A stretch of 64,000 nt of DNA from Gaiellasilicea sp963763755. Its GTDB lineage: Bacteria > Actinomycetota > Thermoleophilia > Gaiellales > Gaiellaceae. The stretch spans positions 186,001-250,000 of the forward strand of contig CAVXQE010000010.1 in assembly GCA_963763755.1 (NCBI GenBank), written 5' to 3'. The notes beneath the pieces were generated by a model. The model was given only the letters and a program-made list of their open reading frames with translations, did no database searches and was not told where the DNA came from. Positions 17,696 through 27,954 of this stretch are shown in pieces. Position 1 is the first letter of the stretch. The number at the start of each line of letters is the position of its first letter. A program made the translations under genes and the position numbers.

Positions 17696-18437
17696 GGCGC
17701 TCGCCGTTCTGCAGCACGCGGTAGGGCTGCCCCAGCCGCTTGCATTCCGCAACGAACTCGTCCGGCGTCGTCGTGTTGAACTCGAACATGTCGAAATGGC
17801 AGGGGACGGCGAGCTTCGCGCCGACCTCGTGTGCGAGCCGGGCAGCCTCCACGGCGTCGACGTTGCCCAGCTTGCCGTTGATCGGGACGATCGCCAGATC
17901 GACGCCGCTCACGCCCGGCTCGACCCACTGCGTGTCGCCTGAGTGGTAGACATGCCGGTCGCCGGCAGAGATCACGTAGCCGACGCAGTGCTCGCCGTGG
18001 TGCACCGCTGGAACTGCTTCGATCCGGAAGCCCGCGATCCCGATCGCCTCGTCTTCGTCGATGCCGATCGGCTCGATCCGGCTCCGCTCGTTCGCGAGCT
18101 CGACGATCCCAGAGGGGCAGACGACCTGAGCGCCGATCGCTCTCAGCGTCTCCGCGTCGAGGTGGTCTCCGTGCCCGTGCGTGGCGAGGACGGCGTCCAC
18201 GAACGACAGCCGCTCGGGATCGATCACGCGTCGCGTCATCCGGACGTGCGGCGTGTCCGTCTCCTCGTACTTGCGAGTGAGTGAGTCGGAGAGGTACGGG
18301 TCGACGAGCAGGTGGTGGCCCTCGAACTGCACGAGGAAGCAGCTCTGCCCGAGCCACCAGAGGCGCAGCCCAGGCTCGACGCGCGCTGACTGGACGTCTG
18401 CGAGGAAGGCGTCGTCGGCGAGGAGAGGCTCTTTCAT
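17682..18437 (-). CDS. Metallo-beta-lactamase-fold hydrolase (UlaG/UPF0173-like)
   Basis: The 251-residue protein has the zinc motif THGHGDH (HxHxDH), a downstream His in VHHGEH, HSGDTQW with the bridging Asp, and a late CHFDMF. LWWLGQSCFLVQF and LLVDPYLSD are typical of the UlaG-like branch that opens lactones or cleaves phosphodiesters. ATG 18437 overlaps the stop of the methionine-synthase-like gene (ATGA at 18434-18437), so the pair is coupled. A longer in-frame extension upstream is a shadow of that gene. Confidence 0.85.
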   Translation of the reverse strand: MKEPLLADDAFLADVQSARVEPGLRLWWLGQSCFLVQFEGHHLLVDPYLSDSLTRKYEETDTPHVRMTRRVIDPERLSFVDAVLATHGHGDHLDAETLRAIGAQVVCPSGIVELANERSRIEPIGIDEDEAIGIAGFRIEAVPAVHHGEHCVGYVISAGDRHVYHSGDTQWVEPGVSGVDLAIVPINGKLGNVDAVEAARLAHEVGAKLAVPCHFDMFEFNTTTPDEFVAECKRLGQPYRVLQNGERLSLD

Positions 18438-19444
18438 AGCCCGAGCTCCCCTCTGACGATCCGGACGCCTTCGACGAGGTTCGTCAGCTTGGCTTTCGCC
18501 GCCCAGCGAGCCGTCTGGCTCAGTCCGCAATCGGTCGAGAACGCGAGCCGCTCGGGCGGCGCGAGGCGGAGGAAGTGCCGTACCCGGTCGGCGACGTCCT
18601 CGGGAGTCTCGACGTAGTAGCTCTTGACGTCGATCACGCCGACGGCGACGTCCTTCTGCTCCGCGATCGTGCCGACGATCTCCGCCTCGGCCAGCTCGCG
18701 GCTCGCCATCTCGAGATGGATCTCGTCGACTGCGACGCCGAGGAACGCCGGGAAAAGCGGTGCGTAGCGCCGCGGCGCGACCGCGCGGCCCTTGTAGTTG
18801 CCGAAGCAGAGGTGCGTCGAGAGCCGCGCCCGGCCCACGACCGGGGTCACCGTGCGGTTGAAGAGCTCGACGAGCCGTTCCGGATCCTCGCGGTGGGCGT
18901 AGCAGCTCATCGACGGCTCGTCGATCGCGATCTCCTCGCAGCCGGCTTCGGCGAGCGCGACGAGCTCCTTCTGGACGATCGGCACGAGTGCTTCGGCCGT
19001 CTCCCAGCGGTCGCCCTCGAGCCGGCCCGCGAGCGTGTAAGGCCCCGGCACAGCGACCTTCAGCGTCGGGCCGGGAGGCGCGACCCGGCGCAGGCGCTCG
19101 TATTCGGCGACCGTGCCGAGGCCGTTCGGTGCCGAGAGCTCCCCGACGACGCGGTGACGCGGGCGCTGGTCGTGCGCGGGCGGGCCGAGCAGCCGCGGCG
19201 GCGACCCCTGCTCGATCCCATCGATGAAGCCGTAGAAGCCGAGGTTGAAGTCGAGCCTCGTCTGCTCCCCGTCCGAGACAGCGTCCAGCCCGGCGGCGAC
19301 CTGGTCGTGCACGGCGGCGATCACGGCGTCCTCCTGGAGCTCGGACAGGTCGTCGGCGGCGAAATCGTCGAGGTGGTCGGCGGCATATTCCAGCCAGCCC
19401 GGGAACGGGTAGCTCCCGATCACCGTCGTTCGCAGCGCCGTCAT
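18434..19444 (-). CDS. Cobalamin-independent methionine synthase-like protein (MetE C-terminal type)
   Basis: The 336-residue protein corresponds to the catalytic C-terminal half of MetE. Zinc ligands can be placed: His and Cys in THLCFGN, Glu in IHLEMASRE and Cys in STDCGLSQ. TVIGSYPFPGWL at the start and IDEPSMSCY are family patterns. There is no N-terminal MetE half, so the methyl donor may be a monoglutamate folate, a corrinoid protein or another methyl compound, as in archaeal MetE-type proteins. It is divergent from deoC with only 17 bp between starts, which leaves no room for a riboswitch. Confidence 0.82.
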   Translation of the reverse strand: MTALRTTVIGSYPFPGWLEYAADHLDDFAADDLSELQEDAVIAAVHDQVAAGLDAVSDGEQTRLDFNLGFYGFIDGIEQGSPPRLLGPPAHDQRPRHRVVGELSAPNGLGTVAEYERLRRVAPPGPTLKVAVPGPYTLAGRLEGDRWETAEALVPIVQKELVALAEAGCEEIAIDEPSMSCYAHREDPERLVELFNRTVTPVVGRARLSTHLCFGNYKGRAVAPRRYAPLFPAFLGVAVDEIHLEMASRELAEAEIVGTIAEQKDVAVGVIDVKSYYVETPEDVADRVRHFLRLAPPERLAFSTDCGLSQTARWAAKAKLTNLVEGVRIVRGELGL

Positions 19445-19461
19445 TGACGTATCCTCGCAGC

Positions 19462-20194
19462 ATGTTCGAGATCGAGACGCTCGATTACTCCGACGTCGCC
19501 AAGACGATCGATCACTCGCTGCTGCGCCCGGAGCTCGACACCGAGACCGTGCTCGAGGGTATCCGGCTCGCGCTGCGGTACGACGTGGCCTCCGCGACCG
19601 TGCGTCCGGCAGACGTGGGGATGGCCGCTCGGCTCGTCGAGGGGTCGGACGTGATGATTTCGACCGTGGTCGGCTTTCCGCACGGCAGTCACACGACGGT
19701 GACGAAAGAGTTCGAGACGGAGGAGCTGATCCGGGCCGGCGCGCATGAGATCGACATGGTGCTGAACATCGGCCGGCTGATCTCCGGCGACAACGCGTAC
19801 GTCGAGCGCGACATCCGGGCCGTCGTCGAAGCCGCGCAGGGCCGAACGGTGAAGGTGATCTTCGAGAACGCGTACCTGAACGACGAGCAGAAGATCCGGG
19901 CCTGTGAGCTGAGCGCAGCCGCCGGTGCAGGCTTCGTCAAGACCTCGACCGGCTTCGCGTCCTCGGGAGCAACGATCGAGGATCTGACGCTGATGCGCGA
20001 GCACAGCCCGCCCGGCGTCCAGGTGAAGGCGGCAGGAGGCGTTCGCACGCTCGATGCGCTGCTCGACGTGATGCGAGTCGGTGTGACGCGCGTCGGCGCG
20101 ACGGCGACCGAGACGATCCTCGAGGACTTCAAGGCGCGGAAGGCGGGAGCCGCTGCCGCCGATCGATACGCCGGCTCCGTCCAGCGCGTACTAG
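19462..20194 (+). CDS. deoC: Deoxyribose-phosphate aldolase, frameshifted near the C terminus
   Basis: DeoC splits 2-deoxyribose-5-phosphate into glyceraldehyde-3-phosphate and acetaldehyde. The Schiff-base Lys lies in GFVKTSTGF, the partner Lys in QVKAAGGVRT and the Asp in EIDMVLNIG. The frame stays open to 20628 without a DeoC-like end, running over the opposite methyltransferase. One extra base near 20145-20175 would instead give an end in SSAY-stop at 20194. Many DeoC proteins end in a functional Tyr, and that stop shares CTAG with the methyltransferase stop. I therefore annotate the restored end. A -10-like TATCCT lies 6 bp before the ATG. Confidence 0.85.
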
Positions 20195-20950
20195 ACGATC
20201 CCGCGGGCGGCCCAGGCGTAGCTCACGAGCTCGAACGGCGCCGCCGGCAGGAGCTCCCGGCAGCGCGCGCGAACCCGTTCTGTCTGCTCCGGGTCGAGCG
20301 CCGCCACGAACGCGCCGGCCGGCCCGATCCCGAACGTGATAGGGCTCCCACCACTCGTCGAAGCTCGAATACTCGACGCGCGAGACCACCACGGAGTCCT
20401 CGACCCGACGGAGACCGGCAGCCACGAAGAGCTCCACGAGATGCCCCTCGCGCACGCCGGACATGGCGGACTCGTCCTGAAGACCGAGCTCGAGCTCGTT
20501 CGCGGCGCGCCAGAAGATGGCAAGCGGCGACCGCTCGCCCGCGTGGTCCCAGACGCAGGCCGCGACGACGCCGTCGGGCCGCGTCACCCGTGCCATCTCC
20601 CGCAGGCCCAGGACCGGGTCGGTCATGAAGTGCACGACGAGCTGCGCCAGCGCTGCGTCGAAGACGGCGTCCGGATACGGCAATGCTTCCGCCGGAGCCT
20701 GCTGGACATCGACTCCGGGGTGACGTGTGCGTACGGCGGCGACGAAGGACTCGGACGGATCGACGGCCGCCACGGACTCGGCCCCGAGGCGCTCGACCAG
20801 CTCCGTCGTCAGTGAGCCCGGACCGCAGCCGACATCCAGCACGCGGGCGTCCGACGTGAGCCCGGCGAGGTCGGCCAACTGAGGGGCGAGCAGCCGGGAG
20901 TGCACGCCCATGAAGCGGTCATACGCATCGGCTGGAACATCGAAGCTCAT
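20191..20950 (-). CDS. SAM-dependent class I methyltransferase, frameshifted
   Basis: This protein of about 252 residues has SAM motif I (VLDVGCGPGSLT), an acidic residue at the end of strand 2 (AAVDPSE), and a motif IV region (FDAALAQLVVHFM). The substrate is unknown; the sequence resembles the broad Methyltransf_11 group. The frame changes near 20340-20350 in DEWWEP, where one extra base shifts it; the continuation TFGIGPAGAFVAALDPEQ gives a sensible C terminus ending at a TAG that shares CTAG with the deoC stop. It lies 10 bp upstream of nothing on its own strand but follows the ROK/SDR unit's direction. Confidence 0.75.
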
Positions 20951-20960
20951 GTCGACAACT

Positions 20961-21761
20961 CTAGACCGGCTCCGCTCCGCGCAGTGCCGCTCCGATCGCT
21001 CCGGCGAGCACGCCGAGCTCGCCCGCGACGACGTCCACCGGCACGGAGACCTTCACGCGGCGCGCGATCTCCTTCCGCACCGGCCGGAGAAGCTTCTCGC
21101 CCGTCTCGGCGACTCCGCCGCCGATCACGATCCGGTCGGGAGCCAGGAGGACGATCGCGTTGCCGAGACCGATCCCGAGCAGCTTCCCGGCCAGCCTGAC
21201 GTCCTTGGCATCCAAAGCGCTGCGGACGAACGCCTCGACGCAGCCGCGATTGCCGCAGTTGCAGAGCGGCCCGTCGGGATCGATCGTCTGGTGGCCGAGC
21301 TCGCCCGCACGCCCCTCCCGGCCCTCGTGCGGCGCCCCGCCGACGACGATCCCGCCGCCGACGCCGGTCCCCACGACTGCGAAGACGGCGGTGTCGCAGC
21401 CACGGGCCGCGCCGAGCGTCCATTCGGCGAGCGCGAAGGCGCGGGCGTCGTTGATCAGCCTGGCCGGTGCGCCGAGCGCCTCGCCGACGAGACGGGCGAG
21501 CGGACGCCCCTTCCAGTCGCCGGGAACGTTGGTCAAGAACGTGATCGCACCAGTGGCGCCGTCGAAGAGACCGGGCACGCCGACCCCGACCGAGTCGACC
21601 GGGCCGGCCTCTTGCCCCGCCGCGATCAGCCGCTCGATCACGGCCTCCGGGCCGTCTTCCGCGCGGGTCTTCTTCTGACCGCGCGCTGCAACCGCACCGT
21701 CCTCCAGGACGACCCACTTGACGTACGTCCCTCCGAGGTCGAGCCCGAGGTGGCGGCTCAC
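20961..21761 (-). CDS. ROK-family sugar kinase (glucokinase-like)
   Basis: This 266-residue protein phosphorylates a hexose with ATP. It has the phosphate-1 loop LGLDLGGTYVKW, the catalytic Asp in INDARAFALAE, the GTGVGGG loop and the ROK zinc motif CNCGNRGC preceded by GHQT. It lacks any DNA-binding domain, so it is the enzyme form rather than the repressor form. GTG 21761 overlaps the restored stop of the SDR gene by 3 bp. It is somewhat short because the stretch after the zinc motif is compact. The context suggests it phosphorylates glucose released by the neighbouring pathway. Confidence 0.88.
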   Translation of the reverse strand: MSRHLGLDLGGTYVKWVVLEDGAVAARGQKKTRAEDGPEAVIERLIAAGQEAGPVDSVGVGVPGLFDGATGAITFLTNVPGDWKGRPLARLVGEALGAPARLINDARAFALAEWTLGAARGCDTAVFAVVGTGVGGGIVVGGAPHEGREGRAGELGHQTIDPDGPLCNCGNRGCVEAFVRSALDAKDVRLAGKLLGIGLGNAIVLLAPDRIVIGGGVAETGEKLLRPVRKEIARRVKVSVPVDVVAGELGVLAGAIGAALRGAEPV

Positions 21762-22460
21762 TTGGCGGTCCAGCCCCCGTCGACCACGAGGACCGTGCCC
21801 GTGACGAACGGCGCGGTCGCGAGGTAGAGAGCAGCGCCGGCGACGTCCTCCGGGCCGGCCGAAGTCGCCCGTGAGCGGCTGCAGCTCGGGCAGGCGCGCC
21901 AGGATGCCCGGGTCGCTCTGCGCGCGCTGGCTCATCGGTGTCCTGATCAGGCCCGGTGCGATTGCGTTGCAGCGGATCTCTTCCCGCGCGTAGTGCACGG
22001 CCATTGCGCGGGTGAGGCCGACGATCCCCGCCTTGCTCGCCGCGTAGGCATGGGTCGCGAAGTCGGCGTCGCCGCCGACGAGACCGTGGATCGACGTGAG
22101 GTTGACGATCGCGCCGCCGCCGGCCGCGCGTAGCAGGGGGACGGCGTGCTTCGAGCAGAGGAAGACGCTCTTGAGGTTGGTTGCGAGGACGGTGTCCCAG
22201 GCGACCTCGGTGCATTCGTCGACCGGCCCGTCGCCGAACCGCCGTCCGCTGATGCCCGACCCGTTGAAGAGGATGTCGACGCGCTCGAGGCCGGCGAAGA
22301 ACGACTCGACCTCGTCCGCGACCGAGAGGTCTGCCTGCTCGCGGTCGAGCCCGACGACGTCGGCGCCGGCGTCGGCGAAGGCCGTCGCGACCGCGCCTCC
22401 GATCCCGCCGGCGGCCCCGGTGACGACGGCCACCTTTCCTGTCAGGCCCCCTTCCAGCAC
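21758..22460 (-). CDS. Short-chain dehydrogenase/reductase, frameshifted
   Basis: This is an NAD(P)-dependent oxidoreductase of the classical SDR group, about 233 residues. It has VTGAAGGIGGAV (cofactor loop), the catalytic Ser in NLTSIHG and YAASK (YxxxK). Near 21855 one extra base in a GGCCCGGAGG run puts the frame into that of the ROK gene, giving a false 499-residue SDR-kinase fusion. In the proper frame the end reads LYLATAPFVTGTVLVVDGGW, the normal SDR C terminus, with a TGA overlapping the kinase start. It is divergent from the first Gfo/Idh gene with 37 bp between starts. Confidence 0.85.
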
Positions 22461-22497
22461 GCACCGATCCTCTCACGACCGTTAGATTCGCCGAGGG

Positions 22498-23625
<1,128 letters not shown>

Positions 23626-23629
<4 letters not shown>

Positions 23630-24534
23630 AGCTCGGGTTCCTCACCGCGGCGTTTCCGGACCTGACGCTCGAGCAGGTCGCCGCCTGGGCGGCGAACGAG
23701 GGCTTCGAGTCGCTCGAGATCGCGTGCTGGCCGGCGGGTGGGGGAGAGAGGCGGCGCTACGCGGGCGTCACGCACATCGACGTCGACTCGTTCGACCCGG
23801 CAGCGGTCCGCGACGTGCTCGACCGGCACGGCCTCGAGATCTCGTCGCTGGCGTACTACCCGAACAACCTCCATCCGGACGACGAGCACCGCAAGGAGGT
23901 GAACGGCCATCTCCTGAAGGTGGTCGACGCGGCGGAGAAGCTCGGAGTCGAGGTCGTCGGCACGTTCGTCGGCAACGACAAGGACCGGCCGCTGACGGAG
24001 AACCTCGAGCGGTTCGGCCGCATCTGGCCCGATCTCGTCCGTCATGCCGGCGAGCGCGGCGTCAAGATCGCGATCGAGAACTGCCCGATGATCTTCAGCG
24101 AGGACGAGTGGCCGGGCGGGAACAACCTCGCCTGGTCGCCGGCGATCTGGGAGCAGATGTTCACGACGATCCCGGACGAGAACTTCGGGCTGAACCTCGA
24201 CCCCTCGCACCTCGTCTGGCTGATGATCGATCGCGAGCGGGCCGTCTACGACTTCGCCGACCGGATCTTCCACGTGCATGCGAAGGACCTGGAGGTCCGG
24301 CGCGAAGGGCTCTACCGCCACGGAACGCTCTCCAGCGGCATGGGCTGGCAGGTTCCTCGCCTACCCGGGCTCGGTGAAGTGGACTGGCCGAGGTTCGTGG
24401 CGGCGCTGTACGCCGTCGGCTACGACCGCTGGATCTCGATCGAGCACGAGGACCGGCGCTTCGAGGGCGAGGAGGAGCTCGTCAAGCGCGGCTTCCTGCT
24501 CGCGCGGAACACGCTCCGGCCCTTGATCGTCTAG
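23626..24534 (+). CDS. Sugar phosphate isomerase/epimerase (xylose isomerase-like TIM barrel)
   Basis: This AP_endonuc_2-type TIM barrel of 302 residues has metal ligands I can place in AIENCPM (Glu), LNLDPSHLVW (Asp, His), HVHAKDL (His) and ISIEHED (Glu). Such proteins isomerise, epimerise or beta-eliminate keto-sugars. The conserved N terminus KLGFLTAAFPDLTLEQ follows directly on CTG 23626, which overlaps the dehydrogenase TGA. No ATG, GTG or TTG is available at this position, so I infer a rare CTG start. The stop shares CTAG (24531-24534) with the convergent second dehydrogenase. Confidence 0.85.
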
Positions 24535-25724
24535 CTGACGACGTCCACGAACTCGCCGGTCGCCTCGTCCTTGAGGATCAGCTTCGAGCGGCCGTCCGGC
24601 ATCTTCTCCTCCTTGATCACCGTCTTGCCGTCGTGCTCGCGGCGAGAGCGCTCGATGCGCGGAACCCCCGTACCGCGCCAGTCGTCGAGCTGCACCGCCT
24701 CCCACTGCCTGGTCTCGGCCGAGCGGTAGCAGGCGTCGATGATCGCGTTCACGACGTAGCCGTCGTAGAAGGTCTCCCGCGGCGCACGGCCCTCGTCGAT
24801 GGCGTCGAACATGTCCGTGAACATGTCGGTGTAGCCGAGCTCGGAGACCTCGTCGCCGACGGGGAAGAGCCAGCCGCTCGCGCTCTCGGACTTCTCGGCC
24901 ACGTACGCCTCGCCGGCGCCGGAGGTGAAGATCTCGAAGCCGGTGCGGAGAAAGTGGTTCGCCCAGATCGTGCCCTCGGTGCCGGCGACCTCGTCGCGCA
25001 GGTCCATACCGCCGCGGAACGTCCAGCTGACCTCGAACTGGCCCATCGCTCCGCTCTCGAACCGGATCAGCGCGATCGCGTTGTCCTCGGCCTCGATCGG
25101 ATGGACGAGCGTGTCGGTCCAGCACATCACCTCCACGGGCCGGTTCTCCTTGCCCATGTAGGAGCGGATGATCTCGATGCAGTGGCAGCCGAGATCGACG
25201 ATCGGCCCACCGCCGGCCTGCGCCGCGTCCCAGAACCAGGCGCTGTGCGGACCGGGGTGCGTCTCGCGCGAGCGCGCCCAGAGCACGTCCCCGATCTGGC
25301 CCGCCTGAACAGCGGCCACCGCTTTCAGCGTCTTCGGCGTGTAGACGAGATCCTCGAGATAGCCGCCGAAGACGCCGGCGCGCTCGACCGTGTCGAGCAT
25401 CCGCTTCGCCTCCTCGGCCGTCCGCGCAAGCGGCTTCGTGCAGAGCACCGCTTTCCCGTGCTTCGCGCACAGCTCGACCGCCTCCTCGTGCAGCTGGTTC
25501 GGGAGCCCGATCACGACGGTGTCCGTCTCCGGGTGGGCGATCGCCTCTTCGAGGTCCGTCGTCCACGCCGGGACGTCGTTGTCCGCGCAGAACGACTTCG
25601 CCCGCTCCTCCGAGCGCGAGTAGACGACGTGCACGCGGTCACGATTGCGCTGTCCGTGCAGCGTTCTCGTGTAGAAGAGGCCGATGAGACCCGTGCCCAG
25701 CATGCTCACCTTGTGGCCGACCAC
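24531..25724 (-). CDS. Gfo/Idh/MocA-family oxidoreductase (second paralogue)
   Basis: This 397-residue NAD(P)-dependent dehydrogenase has MLGTGLIGLFYTRTL at the cofactor loop, LCTKPLART in place of the usual EKP motif (the catalytic Lys is kept, the Glu is Thr), and DLGCHCIEI for the His region. Its C-terminal 60 residues (from DDWRGTGVPRIERSR) are charged and not typical of the core fold. It is only distantly like the paralogue at 22498, so it is a separate activity, not a recent duplicate. It is divergent from the SIS gene with about 30 bp between starts. Confidence 0.87.
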   Translation of the reverse strand: MVGHKVSMLGTGLIGLFYTRTLHGQRNRDRVHVVYSRSEERAKSFCADNDVPAWTTDLEEAIAHPETDTVVIGLPNQLHEEAVELCAKHGKAVLCTKPLARTAEEAKRMLDTVERAGVFGGYLEDLVYTPKTLKAVAAVQAGQIGDVLWARSRETHPGPHSAWFWDAAQAGGGPIVDLGCHCIEIIRSYMGKENRPVEVMCWTDTLVHPIEAEDNAIALIRFESGAMGQFEVSWTFRGGMDLRDEVAGTEGTIWANHFLRTGFEIFTSGAGEAYVAEKSESASGWLFPVGDEVSELGYTDMFTDMFDAIDEGRAPRETFYDGYVVNAIIDACYRSAETRQWEAVQLDDWRGTGVPRIERSRREHDGKTVIKEEKMPDGRSKLILKDEATGEFVDVVS

Positions 25725-25754
25725 CGTTCAGCGACCTCCTCGCTCGACGACGAC

Positions 25755-26562
25755 GTGAGCACGGAGCCTACGCGGTACCTCGCGGCCGCCAAAGACCTGC
25801 TCGACCGGCTGCGAGAGCCAGAGCGAGCCGGTCGGCCGGGCCGCCACGCTCTGTGCCGATGCGATCGCCGGGGACGGGCTCGTCCACCTCTTCGGTACCG
25901 GGCACTCCCGCATCCCCGTCGAGGAGATGTTCCCGCGCTACGGCTCCTACCCGGGCTTCCACCCGATCGTGGAGCTCTCGATGACCTTCCACACCCAGGT
26001 CGTGGGGGCGAACGGGCAGCGCCAGGCGATGTTCATCGAGCGGGTCGAGGGGCTCGCCGAGACGATCCTCGCCAACTTCGAGCTCGGGCCGCCGGACGTG
26101 ATGATCGTCTTCAGTGCTGGTGGCCTGACCGCGGTGCCGATCGAGATGGCGATGGGTGCGAAGGCGCGTGGCCTACCGGTCGTCGCAGTGACGTCGGTGT
26201 CCCAGTCGCTCGCCGCCGAGCCGACGCACTCGACCGGAACCCGGCTACTCGACCACGCCGACGTCGTCCTCGACCTCTGCACGCCGCCGGGCGACGCGAT
26301 GGTCGTGCTCGAGGGGGCCGCGACGCCCGTCGGGCCCGGCTCCACGATCGCAGCGGTCGCGCTCGTGAACGAGATCAAAGTCCAGACCGCGGCGCTGCTG
26401 CTGGAGCGGGATGCGCTGCCGCCGGTATTGACGAGCGCCGCGCTCGTCGGCCCGGAGGAGTCGCGGCGCCTGTTCGACGCGGCGTACGACGAGCACGCGC
26501 GGCGGGCGAGCCGCGCGTTACGGGGTGCCGACGGGAGTCCGGGCGCCGAGCCACCGCGCTAG
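25755..26562 (+). CDS. SIS-domain sugar isomerase-like protein (UPF0309-like), frameshifted
   Basis: This SIS (sugar isomerase) fold protein of about 268 residues has HLFGTGHSRIPVEEMFPRYG, VMIVFSAGGLTAVPIEMA and VAVTSVSQS, the phosphosugar-binding loops. The N-terminal VSTEPTRYLAAAKDLLDRL is in one frame and the rest in the next, with one extra base near 25805-25812. The fold is known from phosphoheptose isomerases and sugar-phosphate regulators; the family resembles UPF0309. It ends inside the convergent ROK repressor gene by 45 bp. The likely role is handling a phosphosugar of the neighbouring pathway. Confidence 0.78.
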
Positions 26563-27790
26563 GTACTCCCGCGCGAAGAGCTCGTTGGCGACCATCGTCG
26601 CGGCGCCGATCACACCGGCGCGGCCGTCGAGCTCCGACCGCCGGACGATCAGGTCGCGCGTCGCGAGCGGGAGCGAGCGGCGAGTAGATCGTCTGACGGA
26701 TCGTCGCGAGCAGCAGATCGCCGGCGCCCGCCACGCCGCCGCCGATCACGAGCAGAGACGGGTTGAAGAAGTTGACGATGCCCGTGAGCATCTGCCCCAC
26801 CAGGCGTCCCGCCTCCGTGATCAGCTCGACGCTGACGGGGTCGCCGTGCTTCGAGGCGAGTGCCACGTCGGCAGCGTCGAGGTAGCCCTTGTCCGCGAGC
26901 AGCCCGCGCAGGATCTCGCTCCGGCCGGCCCGCGCAGCGTCCTCGGCGTCACGCGCAAGGGCGGCACCGCCGGCCAAGGCTTCGAGGCAGCCGCTCATGC
27001 CGCAGCGGCACGTCACCTCGCGCGCGCCTGCCTGGACGTAGATGTGACCGACGTCTCCCGCCGACCCCTGCGCGCCGCGATGGATCCGGCCGTCGACGAC
27101 GATGCCTGCACCGATTCCGGTGCCGATCTTGACGAAGACGAAGTCCTCGACGCCGCGTCCGCAGCCGCCCGTGAGCTCGCCGAGTGCCATCAGGTTCACG
27201 TCGTTGTCGACCCAGACGGGAACGTTGCGCGAGGCGAAGCGCTCGCGCACGCGGTAGCCGTCCCAGCCGGGCATGATCGGCGGCGAGATCGGACGTCCGG
27301 ACTCGAACTCGACCGGGCCGGGGACGCCGATCCCGATCCCCCAGAGGCTTCCGGGCAGGGCGCCGGCCTCCGCCAGGCACTCCTCGAAGAGCCGTTCGAC
27401 GCGCGCCAGGACGACATCGGGTCCGGCGGCGATGTCGGACGGCTCGGCGCGGTGGACGAGGATCTCGCCCGAGAGGTCGGCCAGGGCGACGTCCGCACTG
27501 GTCGCGCCGAGGTCGGCGACGAGCAGGTAGCCGGCGTCGGCGCGGAAGCGGAGGAGCCGGGGAGCGCGGCCACCGGTCGAGACGCCGACGCGATCCTCGG
27601 CGAGCAGACCGTAGTCGACCAACGCCTCGACCCGCTGCGCCAGAACCGAGCGGCCGAGGCCGGTCGCCTCCGCGAGCTCGGCTCGTGACGACTCGCCGTG
27701 CGCGCGCAGGTGGTCGAGCACGGCGACGAGCCCGTCGGGGGTTGAAGCCCCGTTGGGGGTCGATGGCTTGATACGCGTGCGCGTTGCCAC
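26518..27790 (-). CDS. ROK-family transcriptional repressor (XylR/NagC-like), frameshifted
   Basis: This sugar-responsive DNA-binding protein of about 424 residues has an N-terminal winged helix-turn-helix (SRAELAEATGLGRSVLAQRVEALV, then the wing) followed by a ROK domain with DLGATSADVAL, DNDVNLMALGE, GTGIGAGI and the zinc motif CRCGMSGC. The last 50 residues are in the next frame after one extra base near 26672; the restored C terminus ends VGTP at 26518. GTG 27790 is preferred for its GGAG ribosome site 5 bp upstream; the frame extends to TTG 27829, which would lie within the promoter palindrome. It faces the ABC importer operon and is its probable repressor. Confidence 0.87.
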
Positions 27791-27826
27791 TTCCGCTCCG
27801 AGTGTAAGGACATCTGCATGAACCGA

Positions 27827-27840
27827 CAAGACTTCTCTTG
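27827..27840. promoter_or_regulatory. Candidate operator palindrome CAAGA-CTTC-TCTTG
   Basis: A 5-bp inverted repeat with a 4-bp spacer lies between the divergent ROK repressor and sugar importer genes and overlaps the -35 element of the importer promoter. ROK repressors bind short palindromes of this kind, so this is the best candidate for autoregulation and substrate control. Only one copy is visible. Confidence 0.4.
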
Positions 27841-27866
27841 AATTCCGGCAAAAGAGCTAGTAGGCT
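27838..27866 (+). promoter_or_regulatory. Putative sigma70-type promoter of the sugar importer operon
   Basis: TTGAAT (27838-27843) and TAGGCT (27861-27866) are separated by 17 bp, 89 bp upstream of the binding-protein start. The leader ends in GAGGGAGGAA, a strong ribosome site. Confidence 0.45.
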
Positions 27867-27954
27867 CGCCGCAAGCGGCACGGGCGTCTTTGTGTTCGAG
27901 GCGTCTCGATGGTCGTACACTCGGTTCGGAGTCTCCAGGAGAGGGAGGAATCGC

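Noticed and set aside
19444..20628. A 394-residue extended DeoC
   Set aside because: The extension is Arg/Pro-rich and antisense to the methyltransferase; the restored end with a C-terminal Tyr at 20194 is more credible.
20961..22460. Apparent 499-residue fusion of an SDR and a ROK kinase
   Set aside because: The join lacks the SDR C terminus, which is intact in the next frame (ending in VVDGGW and a stop that overlaps the kinase GTG). One extra base explains the fusion.
24633..26687. A 684-codon plus-strand open frame
   Set aside because: Most of it is a shadow of the minus-strand dehydrogenase; only its middle part from 25755 is the start of the SIS gene.
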